The position numbers and the translations under genes were made by a program. DNA of 20,855 bases, taken from Clostridiales bacterium UBA929. Lineage in GTDB: Bacteria; Bacillota; Clostridia; Oscillospirales; UBA929. Shown piece after piece: positions 7,752-16,936 of the stretch. The notes below the pieces were generated by a model. That model had not been told where the DNA came from. It saw nothing but the letters and a program-made list of their open reading frames with translations, and ran no database searches. Where the stretch lies: contig DBDP01000081.1 of NCBI GenBank assembly GCA_002293625.1, positions 1-20,855 of the forward strand. The letters run 5' to 3'. Position 1 is the stretch's first letter; every line of letters starts with the position of its first letter.

Positions 7752-7787
7752 GGTATTTCCCCCGTCTGATCCGACGGGGGAAATACC
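7752..7787 (+). terminator. intercistronic hairpin after the binding-protein gene
   Basis: A perfect 15-bp inverted repeat, GGTATTTCCCCCGTC (7752-7766) and GACGGGGGAAATACC (7773-7787), encloses the 6-base loop TGATCC. It starts 10 bases after the stop at 7741. There is no T run after it, so it looks less like a full terminator than an RNA-stabilising or partial-termination hairpin, which would raise the level of the upstream binding protein relative to downstream genes. Confidence 0.7.
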
Positions 7788-7808
7788 CTGTATCGGGCGG
7801 GTGACGAA

Positions 7809-10745
7809 GTGAGTAAAATCGTAAAAATTGTTATCGCTATCGTTTTGACGCTTGCCATAACCGCAGGTCTGATCGTGTTTATCATACCGGACACGGTGAC
7901 GGCAGACGCGGTAACGGCGATCGAACTGTTGTGGGCAAAGGAGTATCTGCGCGCTTCGCTGCGGGAATCGTCGGTTCGGTATGCCGACTTTCTAGAACGC
8001 AATCAGGGCGCGCAAACGCCGGAGTTTACGGTTACGCTTCCGTCCGGCGCTCCAGAGCTTTTGGGGGGAGAGACGGCTGAGTACCGAGTGTCCGTACCCT
8101 CCGCCGGGTTGTACTCCCTGACGCTGGACTGCGTCGCGATGGAACGCAGTTTTGTCAATATCACGCTTGCCGTCGCGATAAACGGCGAGACGCAGTATGC
8201 CGAGGCCGAGAATATCGATATACCTCTCTATTGGAAGGATGCGTCTAAAGAGTTCCCTCTGGATAGTTTTGGGGATGAATCGATACCGGAGGTCATTTAT
8301 CTGGATAACATGCGCTCCGCCGCGCTGTACAATAATACCTATCTCACGACGCAGCCGATTTTATTTTGGTTGGAAAGCGGCGAGAACGTTATCGAGATCA
8401 CTAACAAATCGGTGCGCGTCCTGCTGACCGGCGATTTGACGGTTCAATCTGAGCGGTCACTGATTTCCTACGCGCAGTACCGCGAGACCCGTAAGGGAGA
8501 GGTTGTGCCGGGAATCCAGGCAATTGACGCCACGTCGTATACGGAGAAGAACTCGACCTATGTCCAGCTTGTCTCCACCAATGACATCGGAGCTACTCCA
8601 TCCGACCCGGTGAAGCGGATGGTAAATGTCGTTCGTTTTGGCATTGTGGGAGCCGAAGCGAGCTACACCGTTGACGTCGGAACGAGCGGTTATTACGCGC
8701 TCGCTATACACGCCGGAACGTCAAGCGACGATTTCCCCAGTTTCTGCACTGTTAAAGTAGATGGGCAAATTCCCTTTGCCGAAGCGGCCGCGTTCGCCGT
8801 CGATCCCGGTAAATCGTCCGGCTGGGTCAACGCCGTGTTTGCCGATCCGGACGGCGTACCTTACTACATATACATGGAAGAAGGCGCCCACACTGTATCC
8901 TTCCGGCTTGAAGCCGAACCCGTGGCCGGATTTATGAGCGATCTGCGACTGTTGATTGACCACATCAACCAGTTTTCTATGGACGTAAAGAAGGTAGCCG
9001 GTAAAGGCGATGTGGACAAGAACCGAACCTGGCGGCTGACACAGTATATACCCGAAACGCAGGACACGCTGAAGGCATACGACATTATGCTGCGCGGTCT
9101 CTTAACCGGTCTCGGCGAATTCAGCGACAAAGGCGTCAACGCCTCTACTCTGTCGGGGTTGCTGGAAGCGATCGGTATGTTGGTAAAGCTGAGCGAAGAA
9201 CCGGATGAGTTGCCGATTTATTTAGAAAACCTGTCGGGCGAACGCGTTTCTGCGCTAAAGAGCTGCGGTTCCGCGCTGGACGATATCATGTCGCTATACA
9301 TTTCGATAGACGAGATTTACCTTTATGACGGTGCGGAGGAGCTGCCGCGTGAAAACCCGTCCTTCCTCAGCAACGTTTCATCGATGGGAAGCCAGCTTTG
9401 GGCTTCTTTCACATCGCCAAAATATGCCGTTCAAGACGACCCGGACGCATTGAACATTTGGATCAACGCCTCCGTACTGTTGGCCGATACGCTGCAAAAG
9501 CTTGCCGATTCACGTTTCACGCCCGAAACTGGTACGAAAGTTAAATTTTCCATTATGCCCGACCAAAACAAGCTCGTTTTGGCCTCGGCAGCGGGGACGC
9601 AACCGGATATAGCGATGTCGATCGAGCATCATATACCCTTCGAGCTTGCCCTGCGCGGAGCGATCTTCGATATGACGCAATTTGAGGATTTTTGGGAAGT
9701 CGCCGGTCGTTTCTCCCCCGGAGCGATGGTTCCCTACATCTATAACGACGGCATCTACGCCTTGGCGGAGTCGCTTGACTTTCAGGTGCTTATTTACCGC
9801 GAGGATGTTTTGGATAACCTCGGGATCGATCCGCCGGACACATGGTATGATGTCTGCGACATGATGAGCGAGTTGCAGCGATTTGACATGAGCTTCTATA
9901 TGCCGATCGCCTCCGGCGTCGGGTATAAATGGTTCCACCAAACATCCCCTCTCATTTATCAGTTCGGCGGTTCCTTTTATGAGGAAGACGGCACCGGCAC
10001 GACGATTAACCAACCGGAGGCCGTCCAAGGCATCAAGATGATGGGCGATTTGTTTACGACTTACGCCTTAAACGAGCAGGTGATGTCCTTCTTCAATGCG
10101 TTTCGTTACGGACAGACGCCGATCGGGATCGCAAACAACGCCGATTATTTACTGATTAAATACGGTGCGCCGGAACTGACGGGGCAATGGAAGATCGCGG
10201 TGCCGCCCGGTATCCCTCAGGACGACGGAACCGTATCGCGCTGGTATATCGCGAACGGAGGAAGATCGTCGGTAATCTTCTCGGAAAGCGATAAGATCGA
10301 GGAAAGCTGGGAGTTTTTGAAGTGGTGGACGAGCGAAGACATTCAAACGGAATATGCGTTCACTCTGCTTTCCCAACACGGTTACATATTCCTGCCCGGC
10401 AACCTTGATGCTCTCGAAAACTCCTCCATACCCGATGAAGACAGAGAAGTAATCCTTGAATCGGTTAAATGGCTGCGCGATGTGCCGAGAAGCCCCGGTC
10501 AATATATGCTGGAGCGTTCCCTATCAGATATTATTTGGACTGACGTCGTTAACAACGGAATGCCGGCGCAGGTATCCATCGACCTCAAAACCATCACCAT
10601 TCAACGGGAGTTCCGCAGAAAAATGCTGGAGTTCGGTTTTACGGACGAGGAGGGAACCCTGATCAAACCATATGTTGTGCGTGAGCTTGACTGGATGCTG
10701 GAGCAACTGGAAGCCCACGGCGTAAAGAGAGAAGGGACGCCATGA
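7809..10745 (+). CDS. membrane-anchored solute-binding protein with two N-terminal carbohydrate-binding-like domains
   Basis: This is a 978-aa multi-domain protein. Residues 5-27 form an N-terminal membrane anchor or uncleaved signal with no lipobox cysteine. Residues about 70-215 and 235-385 are two beta-rich sandwiches, each reading like a CBM6/CBM35-type domain (for example EYRVSVPSAGLYSLTLD and ASYTVDVGTSGYYALAIHAG). A helical region covers about 405-500. Residues about 545-970 form a family 1 solute-binding domain (QPDIAMSI, YALAESLDFQVLIYREDVLD, then PDTWYDVCDMM and WEFLKWWTSEDIQ). The usual family length is about 420-560 aa, so this is roughly twice normal. The start is GTG 7809, preceded by a modest GGGTGA at 7799-7804. 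The stop overlaps the next permease start as ATGA, indicating translational coupling. It probably presents longer glucan fragments to the permease; ligand identity and fold assignment of the sandwiches are inference. Confidence 0.8.
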   Translation: MSKIVKIVIAIVLTLAITAGLIVFIIPDTVTADAVTAIELLWAKEYLRASLRESSVRYADFLERNQGAQTPEFTVTLPSGAPELLGGETAEYRVSVPSAGLYSLTLDCVAMERSFVNITLAVAINGETQYAEAENIDIPLYWKDASKEFPLDSFGDESIPEVIYLDNMRSAALYNNTYLTTQPILFWLESGENVIEITNKSVRVLLTGDLTVQSERSLISYAQYRETRKGEVVPGIQAIDATSYTEKNSTYVQLVSTNDIGATPSDPVKRMVNVVRFGIVGAEASYTVDVGTSGYYALAIHAGTSSDDFPSFCTVKVDGQIPFAEAAAFAVDPGKSSGWVNAVFADPDGVPYYIYMEEGAHTVSFRLEAEPVAGFMSDLRLLIDHINQFSMDVKKVAGKGDVDKNRTWRLTQYIPETQDTLKAYDIMLRGLLTGLGEFSDKGVNASTLSGLLEAIGMLVKLSEEPDELPIYLENLSGERVSALKSCGSALDDIMSLYISIDEIYLYDGAEELPRENPSFLSNVSSMGSQLWASFTSPKYAVQDDPDALNIWINASVLLADTLQKLADSRFTPETGTKVKFSIMPDQNKLVLASAAGTQPDIAMSIEHHIPFELALRGAIFDMTQFEDFWEVAGRFSPGAMVPYIYNDGIYALAESLDFQVLIYREDVLDNLGIDPPDTWYDVCDMMSELQRFDMSFYMPIASGVGYKWFHQTSPLIYQFGGSFYEEDGTGTTINQPEAVQGIKMMGDLFTTYALNEQVMSFFNAFRYGQTPIGIANNADYLLIKYGAPELTGQWKIAVPPGIPQDDGTVSRWYIANGGRSSVIFSESDKIEESWEFLKWWTSEDIQTEYAFTLLSQHGYIFLPGNLDALENSSIPDEDREVILESVKWLRDVPRSPGQYMLERSLSDIIWTDVVNNGMPAQVSIDLKTITIQREFRRKMLEFGFTDEEGTLIKPYVVRELDWMLEQLEAHGVKREGTP

Positions 10746-11677
10746 CGAGAGCCTACATTCCCAAAAACGGCAGACTCAAACGGGCGGGACAGATCGGCAA
10801 GGACGGACTGACCGCGCTTTGGCTGTTGTTGCCCTACGGCATACTCTTCGCTCTTTTTATCGCGGTACCGGTCGCCATGTCGATCGGGCTGTCGTTTACC
10901 CACTTTAACGTGGTGCAGACGCCGAAGGCGGCCGGGTTCTTCAATTATATCACTATGCTGACGCAGGACGACATGTTCTTTAGGAGGATTCTGCCCAACA
11001 CGGTGCAATTCGCCCTGATTATCGGACCGGGAGGATATATCCTCTCCTTCCTCCTCGCATGGATCCTCGCGCAAATTCGACCGGTGCCGCGCACCATTTT
11101 CGCGCTGGCGCTCTATACGCCCTCGATGGCGGGCGGCGTGTTTATTTCGTTTATCTGGCGCACCCTTTTCTCCGGCGACCAAAACGGCTATATCAACGCA
11201 CTGCTGTTACAGAACAACCTGATCGATAAGCCCATTCAATTTTTACAGGATCCGAATTATCTGCTGACGATTATGATCATTGTTTCGCTGTGGAGTTCTA
11301 TGGGAATCGGATTTTTGGCCATGCTTGCCGGTATCCTCAACGTCAACGAAGAGGTATATGAAGCCGCGTATATCGACGGGCTGCGAAACCGTTTTCAGGA
11401 GATTATCTACATCACGATCCCGTCCCTTAAACCGCAGATGCTGTTCGGCGCAGTAATGGCAATCGTGGGAGCCTTCAGCAACGGTACGATCGGCGTGGCC
11501 TTGTCGGGGGCGAACCCCACGCCGGATTACTCCGGTTCTTTGATTATTAATCACATCGAGGACTTCGCCTATCAGCGCTATGAAATGGGATCCGCCGCCG
11601 CGCTTTCTGTAGCGTTGCTCGGTATCGTATGGCTTTTCTCCAAGGTCGCCTATAAGCTGTTTGGCGAGAAGGATTAA
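10742..11677 (+). CDS. ABC sugar transporter permease, UgpA/MalF type
   Basis: This 311-aa inner-membrane permease has six predicted transmembrane segments. The cytoplasmic EAA loop that docks the ATPase is at 207-231 (EAAYIDGLRNRFQEI followed by TIPSLKP). It forms a heterodimer with the next gene product. The ATG at 10742 overlaps the TGA of the 978-aa binding protein by four bases, so the two are made together and probably act together. The substrate is inferred to be a gluco-oligosaccharide from the neighbouring glycosidases. No ATP-binding subunit gene is present in the window. Confidence 0.92.
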   Translation: MTRAYIPKNGRLKRAGQIGKDGLTALWLLLPYGILFALFIAVPVAMSIGLSFTHFNVVQTPKAAGFFNYITMLTQDDMFFRRILPNTVQFALIIGPGGYILSFLLAWILAQIRPVPRTIFALALYTPSMAGGVFISFIWRTLFSGDQNGYINALLLQNNLIDKPIQFLQDPNYLLTIMIIVSLWSSMGIGFLAMLAGILNVNEEVYEAAYIDGLRNRFQEIIYITIPSLKPQMLFGAVMAIVGAFSNGTIGVALSGANPTPDYSGSLIINHIEDFAYQRYEMGSAAALSVALLGIVWLFSKVAYKLFGEKD

Positions 11678-11689
11678 GGGGGAATACGA

Positions 11690-12559
11690 ATGGCTAACTT
11701 TCAGGGTTCGCGAATCAACCCGAAACGATTCGCTGTTTCACAGGTAAAGTTCTTTATTCTGTTGGTCCCGTTGGCCATATTTATGATTCTTCCTGTCATC
11801 TTCATCATCGGTCAGGCGTTTAAGCCGATGGACGAACTGAACCGCTTCCCGCCCGCGCTGCTGCCGGAGAAACCCACGATGCGCAACTTCGAAAACATCT
11901 GGCAGATCGCCAACACAACGGGCGTCCCTCTGATACGCTATCTGGTTAATTCCCTGTTTATCACGGCGGTCACCGTCGTGCTTTCCGTCCTGCTTACCGC
12001 TTCCACGGCCTACGCGCTGTCGAAGAAAAAGTTCCGCGCGCGACCTTGGCTGCTGAAAATCAACCAAGCGGCGTTGATGTTCGTGCCGGTCGCCGTAACG
12101 GTACCCAGATATCTGGTGGTCGTAAACACCGGGATGAGCAACAACTACCTCGCCCATATCCTGCCTCTGCTCGCCATGCCGGTGGGGCTCTTTCTGGTGA
12201 AACAATTCGTCGATCAAGTGCCGGATGCCATTCTGGAAGCCGCGCGGATTGACGGCGCGGGTGAGCTGTCCATTATATTCCGCATAGTGTTCCCGCAGAT
12301 CGGACCGGCGCTCGCCACCGTTGGGATCCTGTGTTTTCAGACGGTTTGGAACGCCGTCGAAGCGTCAAACGTCTATATCGTTGATGAATCCTTAAAATCC
12401 TTCGCGTTTTACCTAAACACCTTTACCATCGACCAAAGTCCCGCAATGCAAGGGATGGGCGCGGCGGCGGCGCTGATCATGTTCGCCCCAAACCTCATCA
12501 TTTTCATTGCCATGCAGTCGCGCGTAATGAACACAATGAGCCATTCGGGAATCAAGTAG
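11690..12559 (+). CDS. ABC sugar transporter permease, MalG/UgpE type
   Basis: This 289-aa partner permease has six transmembrane segments and its EAA loop at 183-206 (EAARIDGAGELSIIFRIV followed by FPQIGP). ATG 11690 is preceded by a GGGGGA Shine-Dalgarno site, 12 bases after the preceding permease stop. With the 10742-11677 product it makes the first of two permease heterodimers in this operon. Membrane topology and the conserved C-terminal MNTMSHSGIK-like end match carbohydrate ABC permeases of the CUT1 family. Confidence 0.92.
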   Translation: MANFQGSRINPKRFAVSQVKFFILLVPLAIFMILPVIFIIGQAFKPMDELNRFPPALLPEKPTMRNFENIWQIANTTGVPLIRYLVNSLFITAVTVVLSVLLTASTAYALSKKKFRARPWLLKINQAALMFVPVAVTVPRYLVVVNTGMSNNYLAHILPLLAMPVGLFLVKQFVDQVPDAILEAARIDGAGELSIIFRIVFPQIGPALATVGILCFQTVWNAVEASNVYIVDESLKSFAFYLNTFTIDQSPAMQGMGAAAALIMFAPNLIIFIAMQSRVMNTMSHSGIK

Positions 12560-12571
12560 GGAGGGGATTGT

Positions 12572-14584
12572 TTGAAAAAGCTCATCTGCTTTTTGCTGGC
12601 GGCGGCGTGTTTTATACCGGCGGCGATAGCGGCGCAATCCACCACCTATACATGGGCGCTTGACCGTAAAGGGAATTTTGTCCATACGCAAGACGCTTAT
12701 CTGCCCGAACGCACCGTTACCGACCTCATGCTCAAAGAGCCGGAGGATATGTTCATCGCCGCCGACGGATATATGTACATCTGCGATACTGGGAATCGGC
12801 GGGTCGTGGTATATGACACAAAGCAAAACGAGATCGTCAGAGAAATCACGCATGAGGGCTTCCAAAGGCCGCGCGGAATTTACATTACGCGGGATATGGA
12901 TTTATACGTCGCCGATTCAATGGCCGCCGCCGTATTCCGCTTCGACCGGAACGACAACCTGATCCAGACATTTGACCGTCCCGATTCAGCGGCCTTCGGC
13001 AACACAGCCTACGCGCCGATGCGCGTTGCGATCGATAACCGCGGCAGCTTGTATGTCGTTGGTGAAGGCGTATCCAATGGGATTATTCAGCTTTCCGTAA
13101 CGGGGGAATTTTTGGGGTTTTTCACATCAAACAAAGTGAAACTTACCTTTATCCAAGTTTTACAGAACATTTTCTTCACCGATGCGCAAAAGAAGAGTTT
13201 GATGGATCGCGTACCGGGTACCTTTTCCAACGTGCATACCGACAGCCAAGGGATCGTCCATACGGTCACGATGGGGCGTGACGGAGAAGAAGTGCTGAAG
13301 AAGCACAATATGAAAGGTTCAAACATTTTCGCCGCCGACGGATGGGACACATACTCCGACCTCACAACCGATCAAAACGGTATTGTCTATACCAGCGCCA
13401 GTAATGGCTGGATTTCCGCCTATACGCCCGACGGGAATTTCATTTTTGATTTCGGCGGATATTCTACGGCGGATATCGCGGGATTGTTTGAATACCTGAC
13501 ATCCATCGCCGTAGAAGCCGACGGGACGCTCTGGGCGCTTGACCTTTCTAAGGCGTATCTGCAAAGCTACAAACCGACCGACTACACCCTTTCCATTTAT
13601 GAGGCGATTACGCGTTTCAATGAAGGCCGATATACGGAGGCGGAAGAAATTTGGAACACCGTTCTTCGTTACAATCAGTCTTCAGTGCTAGCGCACGACG
13701 GCATCGGCAGAGCCGGGCTGTATACGCAAAACTATCAAAAAGCGGAAATGCACTTTGAACTGGCGGGCAACCGTACATATTACTCACAAGCCTATTGGGA
13801 ACTGCGTAATGACTGGCTTCAGCAAAACTTGATATGGATCCTCTTAATCATTGTCGCGCTCGTTTTAACGAGTCTCATACTGCGGTATGCTGACAAAAAA
13901 AAGCGCGTCAAACTCGCGATCGGGCATGTGACGCATAAAATCGGCGGGGTATACGGGATTCGTGATTTTGTCTTCGCGTTTTCAGTGATGCGCCACCCGC
14001 TGGACGCATACTACGATTTGAAACGCAAAAACAAAGGGTCTTACGGAGGGGCGACGCTGCTCTACCTTCTGCTGTTTATCGTGTTGTTGCTCTACCAAAC
14101 CTCCAAGGCCTTTATCTTTCAAATGACTGACGTGCAGGATATGAACCTCTTAGCAATCATGGGAGGATTGTTTGGCGTTATTCTGCTGTTTATCGTCTGC
14201 AATTATCTTGTCACCTCCATCAACGACGGAGAAGGCTCCATAGGAGACATTTACAAAATGGTCGCCTATGCTTCGATGCCGATCACGGTGTCATTCGGGC
14301 TAATAACCGTGATTTCTTATGGCTTGACCGAAAACGAGAGGTTTTTGGTTACCTTCATACAGCTTGCGGGTATCGCGTGGTTTTGCGTTGTCATGTATTT
14401 GGGACTTCAGGAGATGCATAACTATAGTCTCCGGAACACGGTGAAAAGTATTTTGTTTACGGCGCTTTTTATCGCTATAGCGATCGTCGTACTTCTGATT
14501 TTAACAGTGTTATTCCAGCAAATCGCCCAATTCGTCCAGTCGGTCGGAAGGGAGGTATATTACAATGCGAACGGTACGATATAA
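12572..14584 (+). CDS. NHL beta-propeller / TPR / Yip1-domain membrane protein
   Basis: This 670-aa protein joins an exported sensor-like part to a membrane domain. Residues 1-21 are a signal peptide. Residues about 50-335 are NHL-type propeller repeats, with recurring units such as PEDMFIAADGYMYICDTGNRRVVVYD (spread over 57-82), RPRGIYITRDMDLYVADS (99-116) and SIAVEADGTLWALD (311-324). Residues about 340-412 are TPR-like helices (RFNEGRYTEAEEIW, NYQKAEMHFELAG). TM1 is about 420-438, followed by a basic KKKR stretch, and residues about 470-650 are a Yip1-type domain with about five membrane segments. The start is TTG 12572 with GAGGGG upstream (12561-12566). The 3' end overlaps the next gene by 20 bases. 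Its role is unknown. By location it may sense or bind polysaccharide outside the membrane, or assist a neighbouring transporter. Confidence 0.8.
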   Translation: MKKLICFLLAAACFIPAAIAAQSTTYTWALDRKGNFVHTQDAYLPERTVTDLMLKEPEDMFIAADGYMYICDTGNRRVVVYDTKQNEIVREITHEGFQRPRGIYITRDMDLYVADSMAAAVFRFDRNDNLIQTFDRPDSAAFGNTAYAPMRVAIDNRGSLYVVGEGVSNGIIQLSVTGEFLGFFTSNKVKLTFIQVLQNIFFTDAQKKSLMDRVPGTFSNVHTDSQGIVHTVTMGRDGEEVLKKHNMKGSNIFAADGWDTYSDLTTDQNGIVYTSASNGWISAYTPDGNFIFDFGGYSTADIAGLFEYLTSIAVEADGTLWALDLSKAYLQSYKPTDYTLSIYEAITRFNEGRYTEAEEIWNTVLRYNQSSVLAHDGIGRAGLYTQNYQKAEMHFELAGNRTYYSQAYWELRNDWLQQNLIWILLIIVALVLTSLILRYADKKKRVKLAIGHVTHKIGGVYGIRDFVFAFSVMRHPLDAYYDLKRKNKGSYGGATLLYLLLFIVLLLYQTSKAFIFQMTDVQDMNLLAIMGGLFGVILLFIVCNYLVTSINDGEGSIGDIYKMVAYASMPITVSFGLITVISYGLTENERFLVTFIQLAGIAWFCVVMYLGLQEMHNYSLRNTVKSILFTALFIAIAIVVLLILTVLFQQIAQFVQSVGREVYYNANGTI

Positions 14585-16934
14585 AAGCGCGGCTTTATGT
14601 ATCGCGGCGATGATGGTCATACCGGCGTCAGCGTATGTACCCACGATGCGCGATACGGGTTTGCCCGAACCTATGGCGGATTACGAACTGACCGATATAC
14701 CGACCGGTCCAGATGAGTACACGCCGTTGGCGGAGGTTGGAAATTTCCGGTATTATTTCCGAGACGACCGCGATGTGTTCGCGGTGGTGGATACCCGAAA
14801 CGGATACACGTGGAAAACGGGGCTGGATGTTCCCTTTAATCAGGATATCGACAGGGCGGTTTCCGATGCGGAGACGGCGGAGGAAAAGATTATCGCCGCG
14901 GTTCCGAAGGAAAGCAACCTCAACGCCACGTATATAGGTTTTGCAAACTCCGTGCTTTCTGCGGAGTATTATGACGATTCCCAAAACGCGTACCTCATAT
15001 CTTCCGCTTCGCGGGAAGGCGCGAACTCGAAACTTTCCAAAGTTTCCGGCGAGAAAAACCATTACCTGCTGGAGGTCGAATTCAATGTAATCGACCTTGA
15101 TGTGAATGTACATATCTATCTAACCGAAGAAGGTTTGCGGTACAGTATCCCCGATACGGAAATGTCCGGCGAGGGGTTAGATTACTTGTCGTCGTTGATT
15201 ATTACGCCCTTCTTGGGCGCGTCCGGCGGCAGGCAGCAATTTTTCAATCCCGACACGGAAACTTACGGTGATCCTGTTGAGAAGCCGATGATTCCCGGCT
15301 ATGTCATGATCCCCGACGGGTCGGGTTCGCTGATACGCTTCCGTGAAAACGTCGTGAGCTTTGATAACTATGTAGGAGCCGTGTACGGCGTGAATCTCGC
15401 TGACGCGCTGCGGTTTGATTCGGAAGAACTGGAAGTCATACCGGCTAAGGATCCGCTCGCGCCGGTATTCGGCATCGCTCACGGAGACAGGCAGTCCGCG
15501 TTTGTCTTTTGGGCCGATGAAGGTTCGGAGTATTTGGATTTGATTGTATCCCCGGAGGAAGCGGACAACAACGAATACTGTTACGCCTATCCGCGCTTCA
15601 TTTACAACAAGGTTATATACCAAGTCTATAACCAGGCGGACGCGGGCTACATGCGTCTATTTCCCGAGCGCAACCACTTTGACATCGACGTAACCTACAC
15701 CTTCCTTGCCGAAGATGGTACGAAAGACGGCTTTCCGGCTGATTATACGGGCATGGCGCTGAGGTACCGTGCGCATTTGCTGGAAAAAGGGATCATAAGG
15801 GAAAAGCCTTCTGAGGATGAGATGCCGATCCATTTTGATTTTGTTATGAGCGACGTCGAGAAGGATATTATCGGTACCGCCAATGTTGTCGTCACCAACA
15901 CCGACAATATCGAAACGATTTTACGGGATCTGACCGATGCGGGGATACACAACATCAACGCGGGAATGATGGGGGCGCAGTCGGGCGGCGTCACGGCGGG
16001 AAAGCCGTGGACGCTGAAGTTTAACCGCGCGATCGGGTCGAAGGGTGATTTTCGGGATTTGATTGCGAATATGACGGAACTCGGAATTGATCTGTATTTT
16101 ACGCAGGATTATTCGAGAATCAATGATTTGCAAATGAATCTTTCGACCAATATGGCGTACCACAGAACAAACTGGGGAGTGGAACGCTGGATTAACTTTA
16201 CCAATACCAACGTGCCGATTACGCGTATTTCGTTCGCCCGCCCGCAAAAAAGCGCGGAGTGGCTTGTTTCGCAAACCGGCGTTATGAAAGACGTCGGCGC
16301 GACATCGGTGGGAATAGACGGAATCTCATCACGGCTCGTCAGCCATTACGGGTCCGATGAAATGGGCGCTACCGAGGCGATCTCACTGTTGAGCGGGACT
16401 GTCGCGGGTCTGGATATGACGGTCAACGCTTATTTGCCCAATATGTACCTGTGGAACGCCACAGACCGCTTCATCAACGCGCCGGTTCTGCCCACACAGT
16501 ATATCGTTGAAACGGATACCGTTCCGTTTATACAGATTCTTCTCAACGGAACGATGGAGATGTACGCTCCTTACGCAAACTTTTCCTTCTATTCGCGCGA
16601 CGACGTACTGCGGATGATTGACTATAATGTATTCCCCTCATTCGTCCTCACCGAACAGCCGGCGTACCTGCTGGCAAACACTAACTCCGCCGGATTCTAC
16701 TCCACCTCCTATGACCTGTACCGTGACATCATTATCGGCATGTATACCGAAATGGCAGAAATATATAACCATATTGCGGGGCAGATATGGACAGGGCGCG
16801 ATATTCCGCAAAGCGGCGTCGTCCTTAACAAATATGAGGGCGGGACGCGGGTTCTGATCAATTACACCGAAGAGGTCGTTACATTTGAGGGAGACACCGT
16901 GGCACCGCTGTCCGCGATGGTATTGGAGGGTTAA
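14565..16934 (+). CDS. secreted DUF5696-type protein, possible TIM-barrel carbohydrate-active protein
   Basis: This 789-aa protein has an N-terminal signal peptide (cleavage near ASA, residue 23) and no other membrane segment. Residues about 55-410 are beta-rich and carry GYVMIPDGSGSLIRF (245-259), a motif I associate with DUF5696 proteins, which often lie beside sugar ABC transporters in Bacillota. Residues about 410-720 alternate strands and helices in a TIM-barrel-like way (HFDFVMSDVEKDI, GIHNINAGMMG, GIDLYFTQDYSRI, ATSVGIDGISSRL, PFIQILLNG). I could not identify a reliable catalytic pair, so hydrolase activity is only a hypothesis. Strong AAGGGAGGT at 14548-14556 precedes ATG 14565, which lies inside the end of the previous gene (20-base overlap). 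Conserved pairing with the NHL-TPR-Yip1 gene suggests a shared function at the outer face of the membrane. Confidence 0.7.
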   Translation: MRTVRYKSAALCIAAMMVIPASAYVPTMRDTGLPEPMADYELTDIPTGPDEYTPLAEVGNFRYYFRDDRDVFAVVDTRNGYTWKTGLDVPFNQDIDRAVSDAETAEEKIIAAVPKESNLNATYIGFANSVLSAEYYDDSQNAYLISSASREGANSKLSKVSGEKNHYLLEVEFNVIDLDVNVHIYLTEEGLRYSIPDTEMSGEGLDYLSSLIITPFLGASGGRQQFFNPDTETYGDPVEKPMIPGYVMIPDGSGSLIRFRENVVSFDNYVGAVYGVNLADALRFDSEELEVIPAKDPLAPVFGIAHGDRQSAFVFWADEGSEYLDLIVSPEEADNNEYCYAYPRFIYNKVIYQVYNQADAGYMRLFPERNHFDIDVTYTFLAEDGTKDGFPADYTGMALRYRAHLLEKGIIREKPSEDEMPIHFDFVMSDVEKDIIGTANVVVTNTDNIETILRDLTDAGIHNINAGMMGAQSGGVTAGKPWTLKFNRAIGSKGDFRDLIANMTELGIDLYFTQDYSRINDLQMNLSTNMAYHRTNWGVERWINFTNTNVPITRISFARPQKSAEWLVSQTGVMKDVGATSVGIDGISSRLVSHYGSDEMGATEAISLLSGTVAGLDMTVNAYLPNMYLWNATDRFINAPVLPTQYIVETDTVPFIQILLNGTMEMYAPYANFSFYSRDDVLRMIDYNVFPSFVLTEQPAYLLANTNSAGFYSTSYDLYRDIIIGMYTEMAEIYNHIAGQIWTGRDIPQSGVVLNKYEGGTRVLINYTEEVVTFEGDTVAPLSAMVLEG

Positions 16935-16936
16935 CG

